Shown piece by piece: positions 36,519 through 48,496 of a stretch of 64,000 bases of DNA. How positions within the stretch are numbered: position 1 is the stretch's first letter; each line of letters opens with the position of its first letter. The stretch comes from Gerris lacustris (Eukaryota > Arthropoda > Insecta > Hemiptera > Gerridae), in assembly GCA_951217055.1 (NCBI GenBank), contig OX578282.1:22069106-22133105 (forward strand), in the 5' to 3' direction. The notes beneath the pieces are model-generated. The model was not told where the DNA came from and did no database searches. It saw only the letters and a program-made list of their open reading frames with translations. The position numbers and the translations under genes are program-made.

Positions 36519-37620
36519 TTAAGCCTTTATGACTTAACTACTCACCTATTCAAGATGAGTTAGCTTTAGTGTTTTTGGTTTGTTTTTACCATAAAATTAT
36601 CCATGTTACACTTAAGTTTTATTAATTACATCCAATGATGCCGCTTTAGTATGGAATTGATGCTAATAATGTCACCATTGTCTCTCTCTCTCTCTCTCTC
36701 TTTTTTTATGACTTTCTGAAAAAAAATGAAGAGAAAATATGCTTAATACTCAGTATTTATAGAATTATCGTAAACATTTTCTTATTTATATTTTTTTTTT
36801 CTTTTTATTCTAATACCATTTATTTTGTTTTTATTCGTTTTTAAAAGAGGTATTGTTAGCGATTAATTTCTTGTTCTATTTAAGGATAAAATTTAAAACT
36901 GGTCTGCATATTATTTCTTACTGTCTAAGTAGGTCTTATGCAAACATTATCTGTGACTAATTTTCTACTCAACTCTTAAGAGTTATAAATGACTTCAGAC
37001 CAGGATTGGTGACTGGTTTAGACCACCAATTACTTGCTTTTTAGTCTGAAAAAGAACAGGCATAAAGAGTAACTGTAATATTTTTATTAGGTAAAAGATA
37101 ATTTGTCTACTTAAGTAACCTAATAAGTCAGCTTTGCTATTTTATGTTTCTATTGCAGTAACTCATGGTGTTACATTTACTTTAATCATTGTCTAGAAAG
37201 AAAAACAACGCACAAATCTTATTTAGTAGGTACTTCTAAACTGTAATACTGAATAAAATTAACAGAACAAACATCAATCTGTGTATTGTCTAACTTTGTT
37301 TTATGCAGATTAGTTGAATTCGGGTTATGGGTTTCCTTTCTATTGGTTCAAAAATTGAAAATAGATTATTCATTAAGGAATGCTATTGTGGTTTTGTTTA
37401 TTATTTAATTGATTTATTCAATCTAAACTCGATTTGAGAGATTGTAGTCAGTAACAGATAATACTAATTAAGATTAAGTTCTTAACTTTATTCTTAAATA
37501 AATACACGTAATATTTGTATAGATAAACTACTTATTATTAACGGAAGCATGAATGTTTACCAATAATAATTCAGTGTCTGTTCATTTCGTTTAAATTTGT
37601 TCGTTCGCTTCCTTCTTTTA
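36519..37620. other. Gene-free stretch with a (TC)n run
   Basis: AT-rich apart from a (TC)10 microsatellite at 36681-36701. No coding island or element end was recognised. Confidence 0.55.
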
Positions 37621-37795
37621 TTTTTAAGTTTTTGGTAGTTTTCATACTACGGAAAGTTAAATTTTAATTTAAATCAAATTATAATTATTATTAACTACGG
37701 GAAACAGACAGTGAAAAATACACTCCAGCGCCGGGATTTGAACCACGGGCCTCTATATTTCCAGTATAGCGCTCTTCCATCTAAGCTACGCAGGA
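37621..37795 (-). mobile_element. tRNA-derived SINE, 175 bp
   Basis: On the minus strand a 73-nt tRNA-like head (37795 to 37723) is followed by about 100 bp of AT-rich body ending in CTTAAAAA at 37621. A copy lacking the first 35 nt is found at 37969-38108. This head-body layout is that of a short tRNA SINE mobilised by a LINE. No clear target duplications were found. Confidence 0.7.
37723..37795 (-). tRNA. tRNA-like sequence, anticodon loop CTGGAAA (GGA)
   Basis: A cloverleaf folds from the minus strand. The acceptor stem TCCTGCG/CGCTGGA has 6 of 7 pairs. The D arm is GCTT/GAGC with an AGATGGAA loop. The anticodon stem CTATA/TATAG is perfect. The loop CTGGAAA gives anticodon GGA (plus-strand 37760-37762). 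A 5-nt variable loop follows, and then T arm CGTGG/CCCGG with only 3 of 5 pairs and loop TTCAAAT. GGA would be Ser, but serine tRNAs have a long variable arm and this does not; the body looks more like a Phe-type tRNA. It is therefore more likely a SINE head or tRNA pseudogene than a working gene. Confidence 0.55.
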
Positions 37796-37968
37796 GAATG
37801 ATTTTTCACTACCGTAATCGATAACTAGTCCCGAATCCAAGCTTTCAATATTCATATACATTTAGACAGTCAATATTTATGACATTAGAACTAAACCAAG
37901 AATTAACGCTTATAATTATAAAGTACTCAATTAGTACCTGTACCTTGTACAATCAATTCGAAATTCAA

Positions 37969-38108
37969 TTTTTAAGTTTTTGGTAGTTTTCATACTACGG
38001 AAAGTTAAATTTTAATTTAAATCAAATTATAATTATTATTAACTACGGGAAACAGACAGTGAAAAATACACTCCAGCGCCGGGATTTGAACCACGGGCCT
38101 CTATATTT
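37969..38108 (-). repeat. Truncated SINE copy, identical over 140 bp
   Basis: Base-for-base identical to 37621-37760, offset by 348 bp. On the minus strand it begins inside the anticodon loop and so lacks the 5' half of the tRNA-like head. Either a second, 5'-truncated SINE insertion or a very recent local duplication. Confidence 0.9.
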
Positions 38109-38984
38109 AGTAATATGCTATATTAAAGGCTTCAAAAATTATAAAGCTTACCTTTAAAGCCTTAATATGGCTCTTATTAAGGTAACAACTAGGTACTGCG
38201 GATGTGATCATTATGATAATAATTTTAATACTTGAATTATTTATTAGAAATAAATAAATACATCATTTTCATCTTGTCTAACCAACTTCGAAATAAGATA
38301 ATTCTTCAAATCCGCAGCCCCATTATTCTTCTCTTCTTTTTACCATGAGTTTTACTCTAAATAGATTTGATCCCATAAATTTTTATATAGTTTAAGAAAA
38401 AATAAAGAAAAAGCGGAATCCATCCTTCTTTATTCCTCGTTTCTCCCCTCTATTTCTCTTTATCAGTATTAATGTTTTTTCTTCTAAATCTTATGATAAA
38501 GGACACCGTTAACGTAATAAATATAAAAATGAATTTTCTAGGGAAATTCGTTTTTCCCCCAGAAATTATCATTTTTCCTTGAAAACTTTTTTTTTCTCAA
38601 ACTCAAAGACTAAATAATTTTCGAGAAAAAAAAATAAGCCTAGAGATGCTTCCTGGTTTCTTTTTATCCTGATACATAATATATTATTTATGTTTTCTTT
38701 TCAGAAGGTTAAAAATAATGAAATGTTAGATTTCGTTTCTGCCTTAAAGTTTTTTGGAGCTTCCTCTTAATTAAAATTTATATGAGTTCATAAATTAGAA
38801 CTTTTCTGACTAATTTTAACTTTTGATGCAAAATGAAAAACATTTTTCTAATATTAGAGTATTTTATTACGTGATAAATTTGATTTTTTAATCATTTATA
38901 TCTTTCGGTTAAATTTTTTTTACCGTCATTTATATTTAAATTTTGTAAACCTTCCTCCATATAGACAGAGTAGCCAAACATCAT
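38109..38984. other. Gene-free stretch
   Basis: AT-rich sequence with homopolymer T and A runs. Nothing recognised. Confidence 0.55.
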
Positions 38985-39440
38985 GATTAGTTAATTCTGG
39001 TTTATCTTCGTCGGTCACTGATGCAGTTTACATTATCAATTTTGTTGCTAATTGACTCGTCAATTTCAACCTTGGCTTTCTCTGCGCTTCTTTTCTCCAG
39101 TTATTCCTTTCCTCGTTGTTTTGAATGTCCTACCTTCTCCTAGCCTATTAAGATAACATGCCCGTCCCTGTTTGGCATCCTTGACTTCATCTTCCTCATC
39201 CTGCTTTCCGTACAATGTCTGCTAGATCTCTATTAGTTCTTATACGCTATCATCACATTACTCTCAAGAATCTTCTCAAAATCTTCCATTCTCATCTTCT
39301 TAGTAACTCTTTAGGAAGGCCGTCAACTTCTTTAGGTGGGCTAAGGCTAGCCAAAATTCCTATAGGACAGAGGCAACTTGATTGTGACCAATTCAAGTTT
39401 TGTTACCACAAATCTTTACTGCAAGCTGAAATGCTTTTCT
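38985..39440 (-). pseudogene. Possible LINE reverse-transcriptase 3' remnant
   Basis: On the minus strand, after several stops, frames read PPKEVDGLPKELLRR, then WEWKILRRFLRVM, then RIRTNRDLADIVRKAG, with a basic tail. The middle segment lines up with WEWMIIRRIFGLL of the clearer LINE remnant at 9436-9931. The RIR-N-RDL phrase fits the RDRIRN motif that usually follows it. There is no catalytic box in this piece and many stops, so it is a decayed fragment if correct. Confidence 0.5.
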
Positions 39441-41423
39441 CTGCAACTTAAAACACTTATTGGCTAAATTGAATACTTGTACGGTACCATCGAATTTTGT
39501 ACTACTCTACCGGGTCTATATGCAGAAGGGTTGATTTTCTTTAGAAAATGAGCGGAGTGGAGATTAATTTTGTACTTCGACTGTTGTACAGTACCCTACA
39601 ATTCACTTTTACCCACTTATTCAAGGTAAATCTCGGTTTGAAATGCAGATCCAAGTACCATACTCGTATTACATTAACTTGGATTGTGGATGGATACTCT
39701 TTAATACTATTATGTATTGATGGTTCAGTTATACCGCCTTTTTAACGCACAGTTTTTTTAAAAACTACTCTATCCCCTTCGTAAACCAACTTTATGTATC
39801 TACAGTTAGAGGACCATTTAGATATGGATCGATAATATCAGTGATAAGGCTTTGAACCGATATTGAGTATGTTCGTAGGTAAAATTGAAAAAAGTATTCT
39901 TTTGTTAGAAATATGTGAATAAAATTTGAGAAAATGTTAGTTATAACACTTTGTCATAGAAACTGCACGAGTTTTACTCTTTTATGCACTATAAATGTTT
40001 GCCTAGTTTCCTTGAGACCTGATAATAACACCGAATCTATAAAAACTATTAGTTTAATGTATGTCATCTACAGAACTCTGGCATTCACTGCCTCTCTCGC
40101 AACATTTATAATCTTATAACCTCTGAATACTGTCGTGGAAAGAAGATAAATTTATTTCCTTTGCTTGTATTTAGTAATAGTTATATTTTAACAAGAATGT
40201 TATCTTGACTATGCATTGTCAACGTAAATGTTAACACATGACTTTGAATAAATGTAACTAAAAAGATGGTTGAAGTATGTTTTTACCTTTTATAACTTCT
40301 CCGTCTCTAGTATCTTAGATCTTATACCATTTGTCAACCCTTTCAGAATTTATCGTTCAGACTAGTGCTTTCTTCTAACTTGGAACAAAACACTTAAGTT
40401 TTTGTTTACGGCTAAAAGAAAAAAAAATAGGAAGAGGAGGAAATAACGTGTATTCTTTTCTCCTTTCACATTTTTATCCCTCTTCTACTCTTATGTTGAA
40501 AGTAAAGAAGAACCCCCTCAAAAATAATGCTATTGTAGACTTTGTTAGGGAAACAAGAGGGAGAGTAAACTTAAAGGGGGTGACCGTAGTCTTCGGATGT
40601 TTATTTATGAAGATGTCCGGTTTTTTCGTTTACTGAATATAATAAATAAAAAAAAGGAAGATATTTTCAACACAAGAATAAAAAAAAAAAGTTTTCCTAC
40701 TGTGCCAAAAATAAAAGGGAAACTGAGTGGAGTAAAATGGCGTATTGGTTTTTCCAAAAAAACGGACGAAGTTTTTGGAAAAAGATTTTTTTTTCTCTTC
40801 AGGTTAGTGTTAGTGTGAAAGAGATGCGAAAAGAAAGTTTTCCAGAGGGTGTGTAAGTCTTCTGTGTAAGGGTGTAGATAGGGCTTCTTCCCTTTCTGTC
40901 CAGACCGATAACAAAGGCTAGGGCGATATAAATTCGACGGGAATGGGGCACCCTTTAGAACTCTGAAGGACCTTTTTTCTCCCAAGGAATAGGTGAGGAT
41001 AGAGGACCTTGTGAGGACAGACCCTTGTATATAAGGCGCTCTCCCACACTTCAGATAAAGGGATTAGATGGAAAAGAGCTTTTTCCTTTAGACTTCAATT
41101 TCATCACATAACACAGCCTTGCGCTTTTTTTCAAGTTTGGTCCCCACAAATATCTTTTTGGAGCTTTGTGATAATACTCATCCCTCGTTTTCGTTGTTGC
41201 AGGCACCGTAAATTTGCCGTGATATTTTTTATCTATATATTTATAGAAAATTTGTATCTTTTGTATATGTAGATTTTTTTTTTTCTACTTACATGAAAAT
41301 AGGACTTTTCTTGCCAAATCTTATAAGTTTAATAAAAAACTCATTCTACGAATGTCAGCTAATATTTTTTTAAAATTATTTTTGATAGTCTTTTTTCGTC
41401 TCGGTCAACGGATTTAATCAATC
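39441..41423. other. Gene-free stretch with one promoter-like site
   Basis: Includes short frames without domains (39548-39745, 40448-40636, and a 126-codon minus frame at 40605-40985 rich in Phe/Lys from A/T tracts). A TATA-like site at 41028 is listed separately. No gene is called. Confidence 0.45.
41028..41055 (+). promoter_or_regulatory. TATA-box and initiator-like pair
   Basis: TATATAAGG at 41028-41036 stands in a locally GC-richer context and is followed about 25 bp later by TTCAGAT (41050-41056), an arthropod-type TCAG initiator. The only ATG close by (41066) opens a six-codon frame. In DNA this AT-rich, chance TATA matches are common, so the call is weak. Confidence 0.2.
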
Positions 41424-41611
41424 TTAAGGCCCATGTACACTTTGATTAGTGTAAGTGCGAGTGCATGTGTTTAGTAAATTTTTGCAAGTACTTAGTGAAA
41501 ATTTGCTTAAAAATTACTTAACACTTTCACTAAATACATGGTGTCCAAATAAGTTTAGTGTTTTTACTAAACACTCGCACTTGTACTAATCAAAGTGTTA
41601 ATGGGCCTTAA
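41424..41611. mobile_element. TTAA-target MITE family M2
   Basis: Perfect TTAA duplications at 41424-41427 and 41608-41611. Inverted ends GGCCCATGTACACTTTGATT and AATCAAAGTGTTAATGGGCC continue inward as AGTGTAAGTGCGAGTG against CACTCGCACTTGTACT. The interior has smaller self-complementary pieces (TTTAGTAAA, ACTTAGTGAAA/TTTCACTAAAT). About 180 bp, non-coding. Its ends resemble family M1 in the GGCC start and TTAA target. Confidence 0.93.
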
Positions 41612-43196
41612 GTCCTCTACTTTTAAATATTTATTTTACTCGTATAAACTAAGAATAAATATTGTGCTATGAGAAAACATTTATTCAAAACATCTTGTTT
41701 GCTTGTTGTTGTTTCGTTCAGAATTTAAACTATTTTCTGTATGAATTGTGTTAAGGACTTTAGTAATGTAGGTTTATGTGAAATATTCACCACTTAATAG
41801 TTATCGTTGAAGAGATTTTCGTGTCTTTGATTATCACGACTGATATATTGTTTCATATTATAATATCTGGTATTTTTTTTTTTTCTTCAAAGTTATTGAG
41901 TAGCTTAGCAACTATTAATGTATTTTGTTTCAAACTTTCAGAATAGTTACAAAATGACCAGGTAATAAATTTTCCAATGTACTAATGTTGAGAAAACATG
42001 AACTTTATAGTTGTTTTTGTATTAACGACAATCAATGGTTTAAACTCTTAACCTCCCATTGGTTGATTTTTATTGTCTTTACAATTCCGTTGACGTTCTA
42101 TTCTTTATTTCTAGTCCAGCGCTTGTTTTGTTGTATGAAAGTTTTAACCTTGCAGTTCTCCCCGGTGAGGAGAGCTTACAAATCACGTTGAAATATGGAA
42201 ACTTTTTAAAAACGTGAATTCTTTTTCCATCGTGGACTGAGGAAGGTTCGTGCTCGGCGTTCTTTTGTCGATAAATTAAGTTTGCATGCATGCCTGGGTA
42301 TGCCTCGCAAATCTGCACAGTATGGGAGATTTATCAATCATGTATTTTAATGTTTTTTTTTTTGTTTTTTCTCTCCCATTTCTTCTACCTTATTCAAGCG
42401 CTTTTACAAAATGATACATTGCCAATTGCCTTCCGGCCGTTTTTAAGTTGACCGTCGTTCTTACATAAGAAGAAAAACCTTGACTTGTTTTAAATGTCGC
42501 TTGTTTGTACGCTAACCATTCAATTTTCTTGACTTTTCCATTGTTTTTTTACTTTGTTTTTCATGATAATGATTTATAGATTTAAGTATTTTTATTTCTC
42601 TTGTTATAACTTGATTTCAATAGTCGTTTGTATAATATAAATATGGGATTAACATAATTTACTTACGATAATTTTATGGAGACAATTAAAACTGAAACTA
42701 AAAATCCTAGAATAACAATATCTGTTTATAGGAATGGATTAAGTAAACGTTGCAATTTTATTGCGAGCATTTTGTCCTCGCAAGTTTTCTTAAAGGACGT
42801 ACACTTACTGCTTTGATTACTGATTCAGTAAACTTTTCTTCCAATGTATGCGATAATAGTTTTGGATAACACAAAGGACCAAAGACTTAGTCATGGATTC
42901 GACACTGATAATAGATGATTTTGATAGGAGCTTTTAGGATTATAATCTCGAATTGATGAACGTTCCTCAATTTTTTGTGTGTTGAGTTCTGTTTATGTAA
43001 ATGCTCATCTATAAAATTTGAACTCTTATTTTTGACTCAATTCTAGTACAGTTGATCCTCTAGTCGATTTATCTAACCTTCAGTTATTATTTCTTGTAAG
43101 AAAATTCAAAATTCAGACTAGTGATATTATTTTGTTACTAGATCAGATAAGAAGACCCATAAAGTTAAGTATTTGGGTTTTTGCTGTTAAGGCCCC
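41612..43196. other. Gene-free stretch
   Basis: Short overlapping frames on both strands near 41985-42318 have no domain signature. No element or RNA gene was recognised. Confidence 0.5.
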
Positions 43197-43332
43197 CATA
43201 CACGGTCAAAATGTTTGCGCAAACATTTTGACCGTGTTTGAAGCTGTTTCATGTTTGCGCAGACATGATGTTTGAATGTTTGCGCTAACATCACGTTTGC
43301 GCAAAATGGTTGACCGTGTATGGGGGCCTTAA
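43197..43332. mobile_element. TTAA-target MITE family M1, copy 3 (best preserved)
   Basis: Perfect TTAA at both ends (43197-43200, 43329-43332). Inverted ends GGCCCCCATACACGGTCAA and TTGACCGTGTATGGGGGCC. The left end continues into a self-complementary ACACGGTCAAAATGTTTGCG unit, so the termini can form secondary hairpins. 128 bp between target sites. Highly palindromic and non-coding. Confidence 0.95.
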
Positions 43333-44987
43333 GTCATCACAAAAAGTTTATTTAGCATTGTCATAATTTTATTAACGTTTCTCTCATTCGATTCAGCTAA
43401 AAACTAAATCAACTCTTTATCAATTCTTATTCTTAGAGTTTGTTCCCTTATATAAACAATTTTAATGTTTTGAAATCAATAAAAGTAGATATTTCTCACG
43501 TATCCTTGGTCAAGATATTATTGAATATGATAGCTTGTCTCTCGTGATAGCTACGTGAGAAGGACCTGCTTGCTGCTTGAGTGGTTACAACAGCGCGTGT
43601 TTTGGAGCCAGTTAATTAAGGTAGTAGTTGGAGTTGGGCTGAGTTTCAAGTAGGTCATCTTGTTTATAAAGGGGGAGCTTGATCATTGATATTACTTTAT
43701 CATGCTGGTTCTTGCTGTTCCCTTGGGAATTAGATAACGTATTGCATCTTATCATTAATTAATATTCTTCTATAATACTTATATGTTCTTATTTTTACTA
43801 ATCTTAATCAATAGAAAAGGTTTTTTTTAATTATAATTATACTCACTGCTATTTTAATTGTGAATATATTAATGTAGATTGAGAAATATTCTGGAAATGT
43901 GTTCTTTTGTCGATTCCCTATACTATAGTATCAATTAAAATCATCATAGACAATATACAGAATTTTTTAAGACTTTCAAATTCTGATTCCCCAGATTTAT
44001 ATATTTCTTTACTAAAGTTTCTACTTCATGCATTATCAATGACAGTTTTAGCGATTCGTATCAAGTTTAGAATAACCTACTCAAAGTAGTCTTTAAGTAA
44101 GAAGTTTGTCCTTAGTATACTGACTATTTTGTTAGTTTTCATCTAATCTTAAACCTTTCACCATTGTATCTGATGAAAATTTAATATATATTTAATACTC
44201 TTGTATTAAAACATTCGAAGCACGCTACACTGTCTATTTCACCATTAAGCACGATATCGTGTCACTTTAATGGCGAATCTCTTCAAAGAGAAATCTCTTT
44301 ATGACTTTTTCATATCTTGAAAAACTCTTTATTGGTGTTTTTTAAAAACCATTTCTGTTTTTTTATTTTTTTGTTTTTTTTTTGGTACCAATGTTTCTTG
44401 ATTCTAGATCGGACATTAAAAAAAGTCCACAAATCAGCTTTAAAACTCCAAACATCTTATTTCCTGTGTTAATGTGTATTATTTTTTATCTTTTATATCA
44501 ATTTCTTGTTTGAAATTCATTTTTATGACTTACATGTTTTTTTTTTTACTTTTAAGAAGTCATGAACATTTTAAAGTATCTTCCAGTTCCGAAACACAAT
44601 TTCCCATAACGAGTTTACGTAATTTTCCCCCTGTTTTTCCCTCTACCATTAAAGATAAAACCCTTCTAATCTTAGAAATTATCCATTCCAATCCACGATT
44701 CTCTCAGATCCTTTTACTAGCCGAAGTCCCTGGATAGAAGGAAACTTCTTTTTTTTCCATAATTACCATTCTTTTTCACACTTGGCTGATTCCATCCATG
44801 TTCTTATCCTATTTCACTCACTGGGGGAAGGGCATTCGTCTCATCATCACGATTATAATATTTCCAAAAAATGTTTTATTAGCTATCTGAGTACAAGTTT
44901 GATTTTAGTTTTTTCTCTTATAGTCATAGTTCATCACTTTAGAATAGGAAGATTTTTGCATTGACTAAAAAATAATCATTTCATTTG
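43333..44987. other. Gene-free stretch
   Basis: AT-rich. Contains a small palindrome with ACGATATCGT at its centre (about 44250). Frames at 44474-44737 and 44782-44964 have no domain or splice support. Confidence 0.5.
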
Positions 44988-45009
44988 CCCCCCCCCCCCC
45001 CCCCCCCCC
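44988..45009. repeat. C22 homopolymer
   Basis: An uninterrupted run of 22 C in AT-rich DNA. Shorter C runs recur at 30254-30267, 45381-45389 and 52896-52908. Confidence 0.95.
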
Positions 45010-48000
45010 TTCCCTCCTTTATACTGCTGACTCTTCTGCTAAAAATATACTTCTACCTATTATTAATTTAATAAAATATGTGAATTATAATTACTTTATT
45101 TGTTATGTTTATACTTTAGAAATTTCTTTTTAACAATTCCATGTTGTTTTATGTTATCTATATTTATAATGAAACAAATACGAGTACTTACAAAATAAAA
45201 TGTAGGTAGTAATTTAAATTTTATAAACAATTTATCATTTTAAATGTAAAGGTTTGTTATAAAGTCATATAGTTTATTCAACTTGATAGTTTTATTTTGT
45301 AACCATTTCTGTTATTAATTAACGAATTGTGTGTCTGCGGTTTTGGTTTACTAATTTAAATCCCCACCTTTCTACCTTACCCCCCCCCCTTCTCAGGTTT
45401 ACTGAAATTTAGAATTCATTTTAACCATGTTTGTTTTACCCTGAGAGATTAAATTCAATTACCTCGGCTTAGCTTGGCCTGAATTTAATTTATTTATCTC
45501 TTTGATTTAATGACCACTAACTGTCCCTTTCTGTATTTTAATTAGTTATGTTAATGCGATGGACTTAATAAAATAAAAGAAAAACCACGATAATTTATTT
45601 CTGTTAAATATTTTAACATCGACAGCATATGACACATTTCAAGTTACAATGTTTAACTGTGTATTGATTATTTCTGAAAGTGAGTTATTAATAATGTTAA
45701 AAACTTTTTACCCATTATAAACTATAGTAAACCCTTTTTTCTTGAATCGAACAATGTATAATATTTATTCTTTTTAGATAAAGATTGCAAACCTGACATG
45801 GTTTTATCTATATATTTATTTATGTTTTAAAAAGGGGTTTAATGGTATTTACTTTGCTCTTAGCCAAGAGCAGAGACAAAAAAAATGACAATGTCTACTT
45901 TGTTTTCTTTTTGTTTCCTGTTTGTTTGCCGTATTTGTTATATTCTATTGTTAGTTTTGTTTCGATAACACATCCTGTAAGTAAAATGCTAAAAATCATT
46001 TCTAGGTATAATGGTTACGTGTAGATTCATCTTTTTTCTTTTTTTAAATTATTTTCTTTCTTTTGAAAGGCTTATTAGTTGTTTCTACTTTAAGATTTTA
46101 TGAAAGTTATACTTAACAAATAAATAGATTTTTTTTATCAGTCAGTTGGTAAAATTTGATTTGGATTATTGTGGTTAAGATGTTCTGTGGTTTACCTGAA
46201 AACTTAGCCATGTTTCATCTCTTTGATCATCTTTGATTGTCATTGGTTGTGATTAGAGATGAACTATTCTTCTATACTTCTACTTATTTGAGATCACAGT
46301 CGGAAAATAAATTTTGTTAGCAACAGAAATCTTAGGAATTTCAGAACAATGATTCTATAAGTACCTTTGATACTGTATTTTTAATTCTTCACACTGAACA
46401 ACAGCGAATAAACTAATTTAGTGTATTTGATTCTTCATAATAATTTATTGATATTGCTTTCTTTAGTTTAATAGCTTTATGCATATTTTTATTATAAATT
46501 TTTAATACATAAAAAATGAATTATTTTAATTCGTTGAATAAGGCATGTTTCATAAAAACTTACACTTGTGCGGTTGTATAAAGATAAATAATACTTTCAC
46601 ATTTGTTAGAGGTGTCCTTGTGTATATATGTATATATACATGTAAAAAGGAAAGGGGGATGTGTTTAGGCCGGTCTGATTGTTAGCCCGAGGCAGGTTCA
46701 GCTAGTGGGTGGTAAGCGCAAGGGATATATATGTAAATTTGCGTACGTCAGCATTTCCTTCTAACCTGTACCGTTACGGCTTTGGGGTCAAAGCGTCGCC
46801 TTAACCATGAACACGCTAAACTCTAAACCCTTTCTTGATATCTCTTTACGTCAACCTTTAGGACTTAAAACCTTTTTTTCTTAGCCATGTTTTCAGGCCC
46901 TTTTTTTGGAGGAATTTCCTTTAGGAATTCCCGTGTCAAGCCTGATCCTTGTTTTTAACGAATGGTGAAGTTTCCCCTTTTTTTCTTGTAAACCCTTAAC
47001 CATACACAGAACACAGTCAAGGGTGGGTTTTTTTTTCCTGCATATTTCCGCCTTATCAGGAGATGTCACGCTTCCGGATTTGTACATTTGCTTTTTAGAG
47101 AATTACCATTATTATTGTTTACTTGCTTGGAGAAGGGATTTCTAGATTTGTTGTTTGGTCTTTTTGGGGGGAGTTTAATATATTTTATAACATTTTTTCT
47201 CTTCCCGTACATTCTAATTTTGTTAAAGTTTTCTTTCAATCCAACACTGTACTTAAAATTGTAAAGAACTCTTATGACATTTGACTGATATTAAAACGTC
47301 CTTGTGTTTGTGTCTTGAAAGTTTTTTTTTTTTTTTTTTTTTTAAAAAAGGAAGTCTTGCTGCATTCCATTTGCAAAACTTTTGAATTCGTACGACTAGG
47401 GACGACGCTAATTCGTTTTTAAGCGGATTGGCAAGTAAGGAGAGAAGTCGTGATTAGGGTTAGCGTTCAGATTGGTTCAGGGTAGGCGAGGCGTATGTGG
47501 AAGGCATCTTGCAGCTTCTCTCAGGCGGCCTAAAGTTCTTCCTACCCTACCTTCGATGGTTTTATAATAGAGATGTAGCAACACTGTTCTCTTCTCAATA
47601 CAAGTTTCTCGACACCTTAGAATCCTCCGCCAAATAGATCCCACAAAAGCTGCAATCTTACTTTAATACCTTTTCTGTTATGTTGACTATTACTATCTTC
47701 CAAAAGACCTCTGATTTTACAGTCACAGCTCATAGTCTAAACGTCATTGGACGGATTTTTTAAAAAAAAAAAAAAAAAAAAACAATCTTGAGGAACTTAC
47801 AGTTAAACTTAAGTTCTAACAGTCATAACGGCAAAAACTTTTTTTTTCATAGAGAAAATTAGTTATTTTTACGGTAACCGTAATGTCTTAAGGTAGAGGA
47901 AATGGTTGTTGCATCGTCACGAAAATTGCGTTACAAGTAACGCATTTGTCATTTAACTTTTCTAAACTCACAATTCTATTAACTTAGTGCATTGGCTGTG

Positions 48001-48211
48001 GGAGTCGTCATCATTGCAATTTTGGCTTACCGGAAATAAGACTTTCTGAAAGGTCGTGAAAACATTGTGCTTAACTATTACAATTACAGCCATCCAGGAT
48101 AATATGCTTCATTGTGCAGACTGTTAGAATATAAAGCGGGGAGTAACCATTGTTGAATGAACTGCATTAGAGTTAACTTGGTGCGTATACGCTTCCGCGG
48201 GTATAGATTCG
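45010..48211. other. Gene-free stretch with homopolymers
   Basis: AT-rich with T tracts (47321-47343) and an A tract (47761-47782). Less AT-rich patches at 46670-46810 and 47390-47560 contain no recognisable gene. A 64-codon minus frame at 46893-47087 has no domain. Confidence 0.5.
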
Positions 48212-48447
48212 TAATAAACAGCTTGGTTTTCCGGCGAAATTCGCTTCACTAAGGGGTTGAAGTCCGACGTTTCGCTTCCACTACTGGAAACATCTTCAGG
48301 GGTGTGGTGCATTGTGATGTTTACTTGAAGCAACAACAAGACACGTTGCACACCACCCCTGAAAATGCTTCCAGTAGTGGAAGCGAAACGTCGGACTTCA
48401 ACCCCTTCGTGACGTGGATTTCACTGTCAAACCAAGCTGTTTATTGC
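48212..48447. mobile_element. Inverted repeat with hammerhead-like core, second family
   Basis: Arms 48212-48309 and 48348-48447 are inverted copies. They share AATAAACAGCTTGGTTT, AAGGGGTTGAAGTCCGACGT, TTCGCTTCCACTACTGGAA and CAGGGGTG. On the minus strand the left arm reads CTGAAGA (48293-48299), a stem GTTTCC/GGAAGC with loop AGTAGT, then GAAAC (48269-48273) and GTCGGAC. This is the conserved order of a hammerhead core, with one extra base before stem II. The right arm has CTGAAAA, which breaks a core G. The words TGCATTAGAGTT flank both sides. Penelope-like terminal repeats are the best-known source of such motifs. Confidence 0.6.
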
Positions 48448-48496
48448 ATTAGAGTTGTCAAGGTTGATAATTATTTTTAAATTAATTGTATCGGAG

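Noticed and set aside
37723..37795. Functional tRNA-Ser(GGA) gene
   Set aside because: No long variable arm, two mismatches in the T stem, and a truncated identical copy next door; a SINE head or pseudogene fits better.
40605..40985. 126-codon minus-strand frame
   Set aside because: Low complexity from A/T tracts, overlaps other frames, no domain or splice signals.
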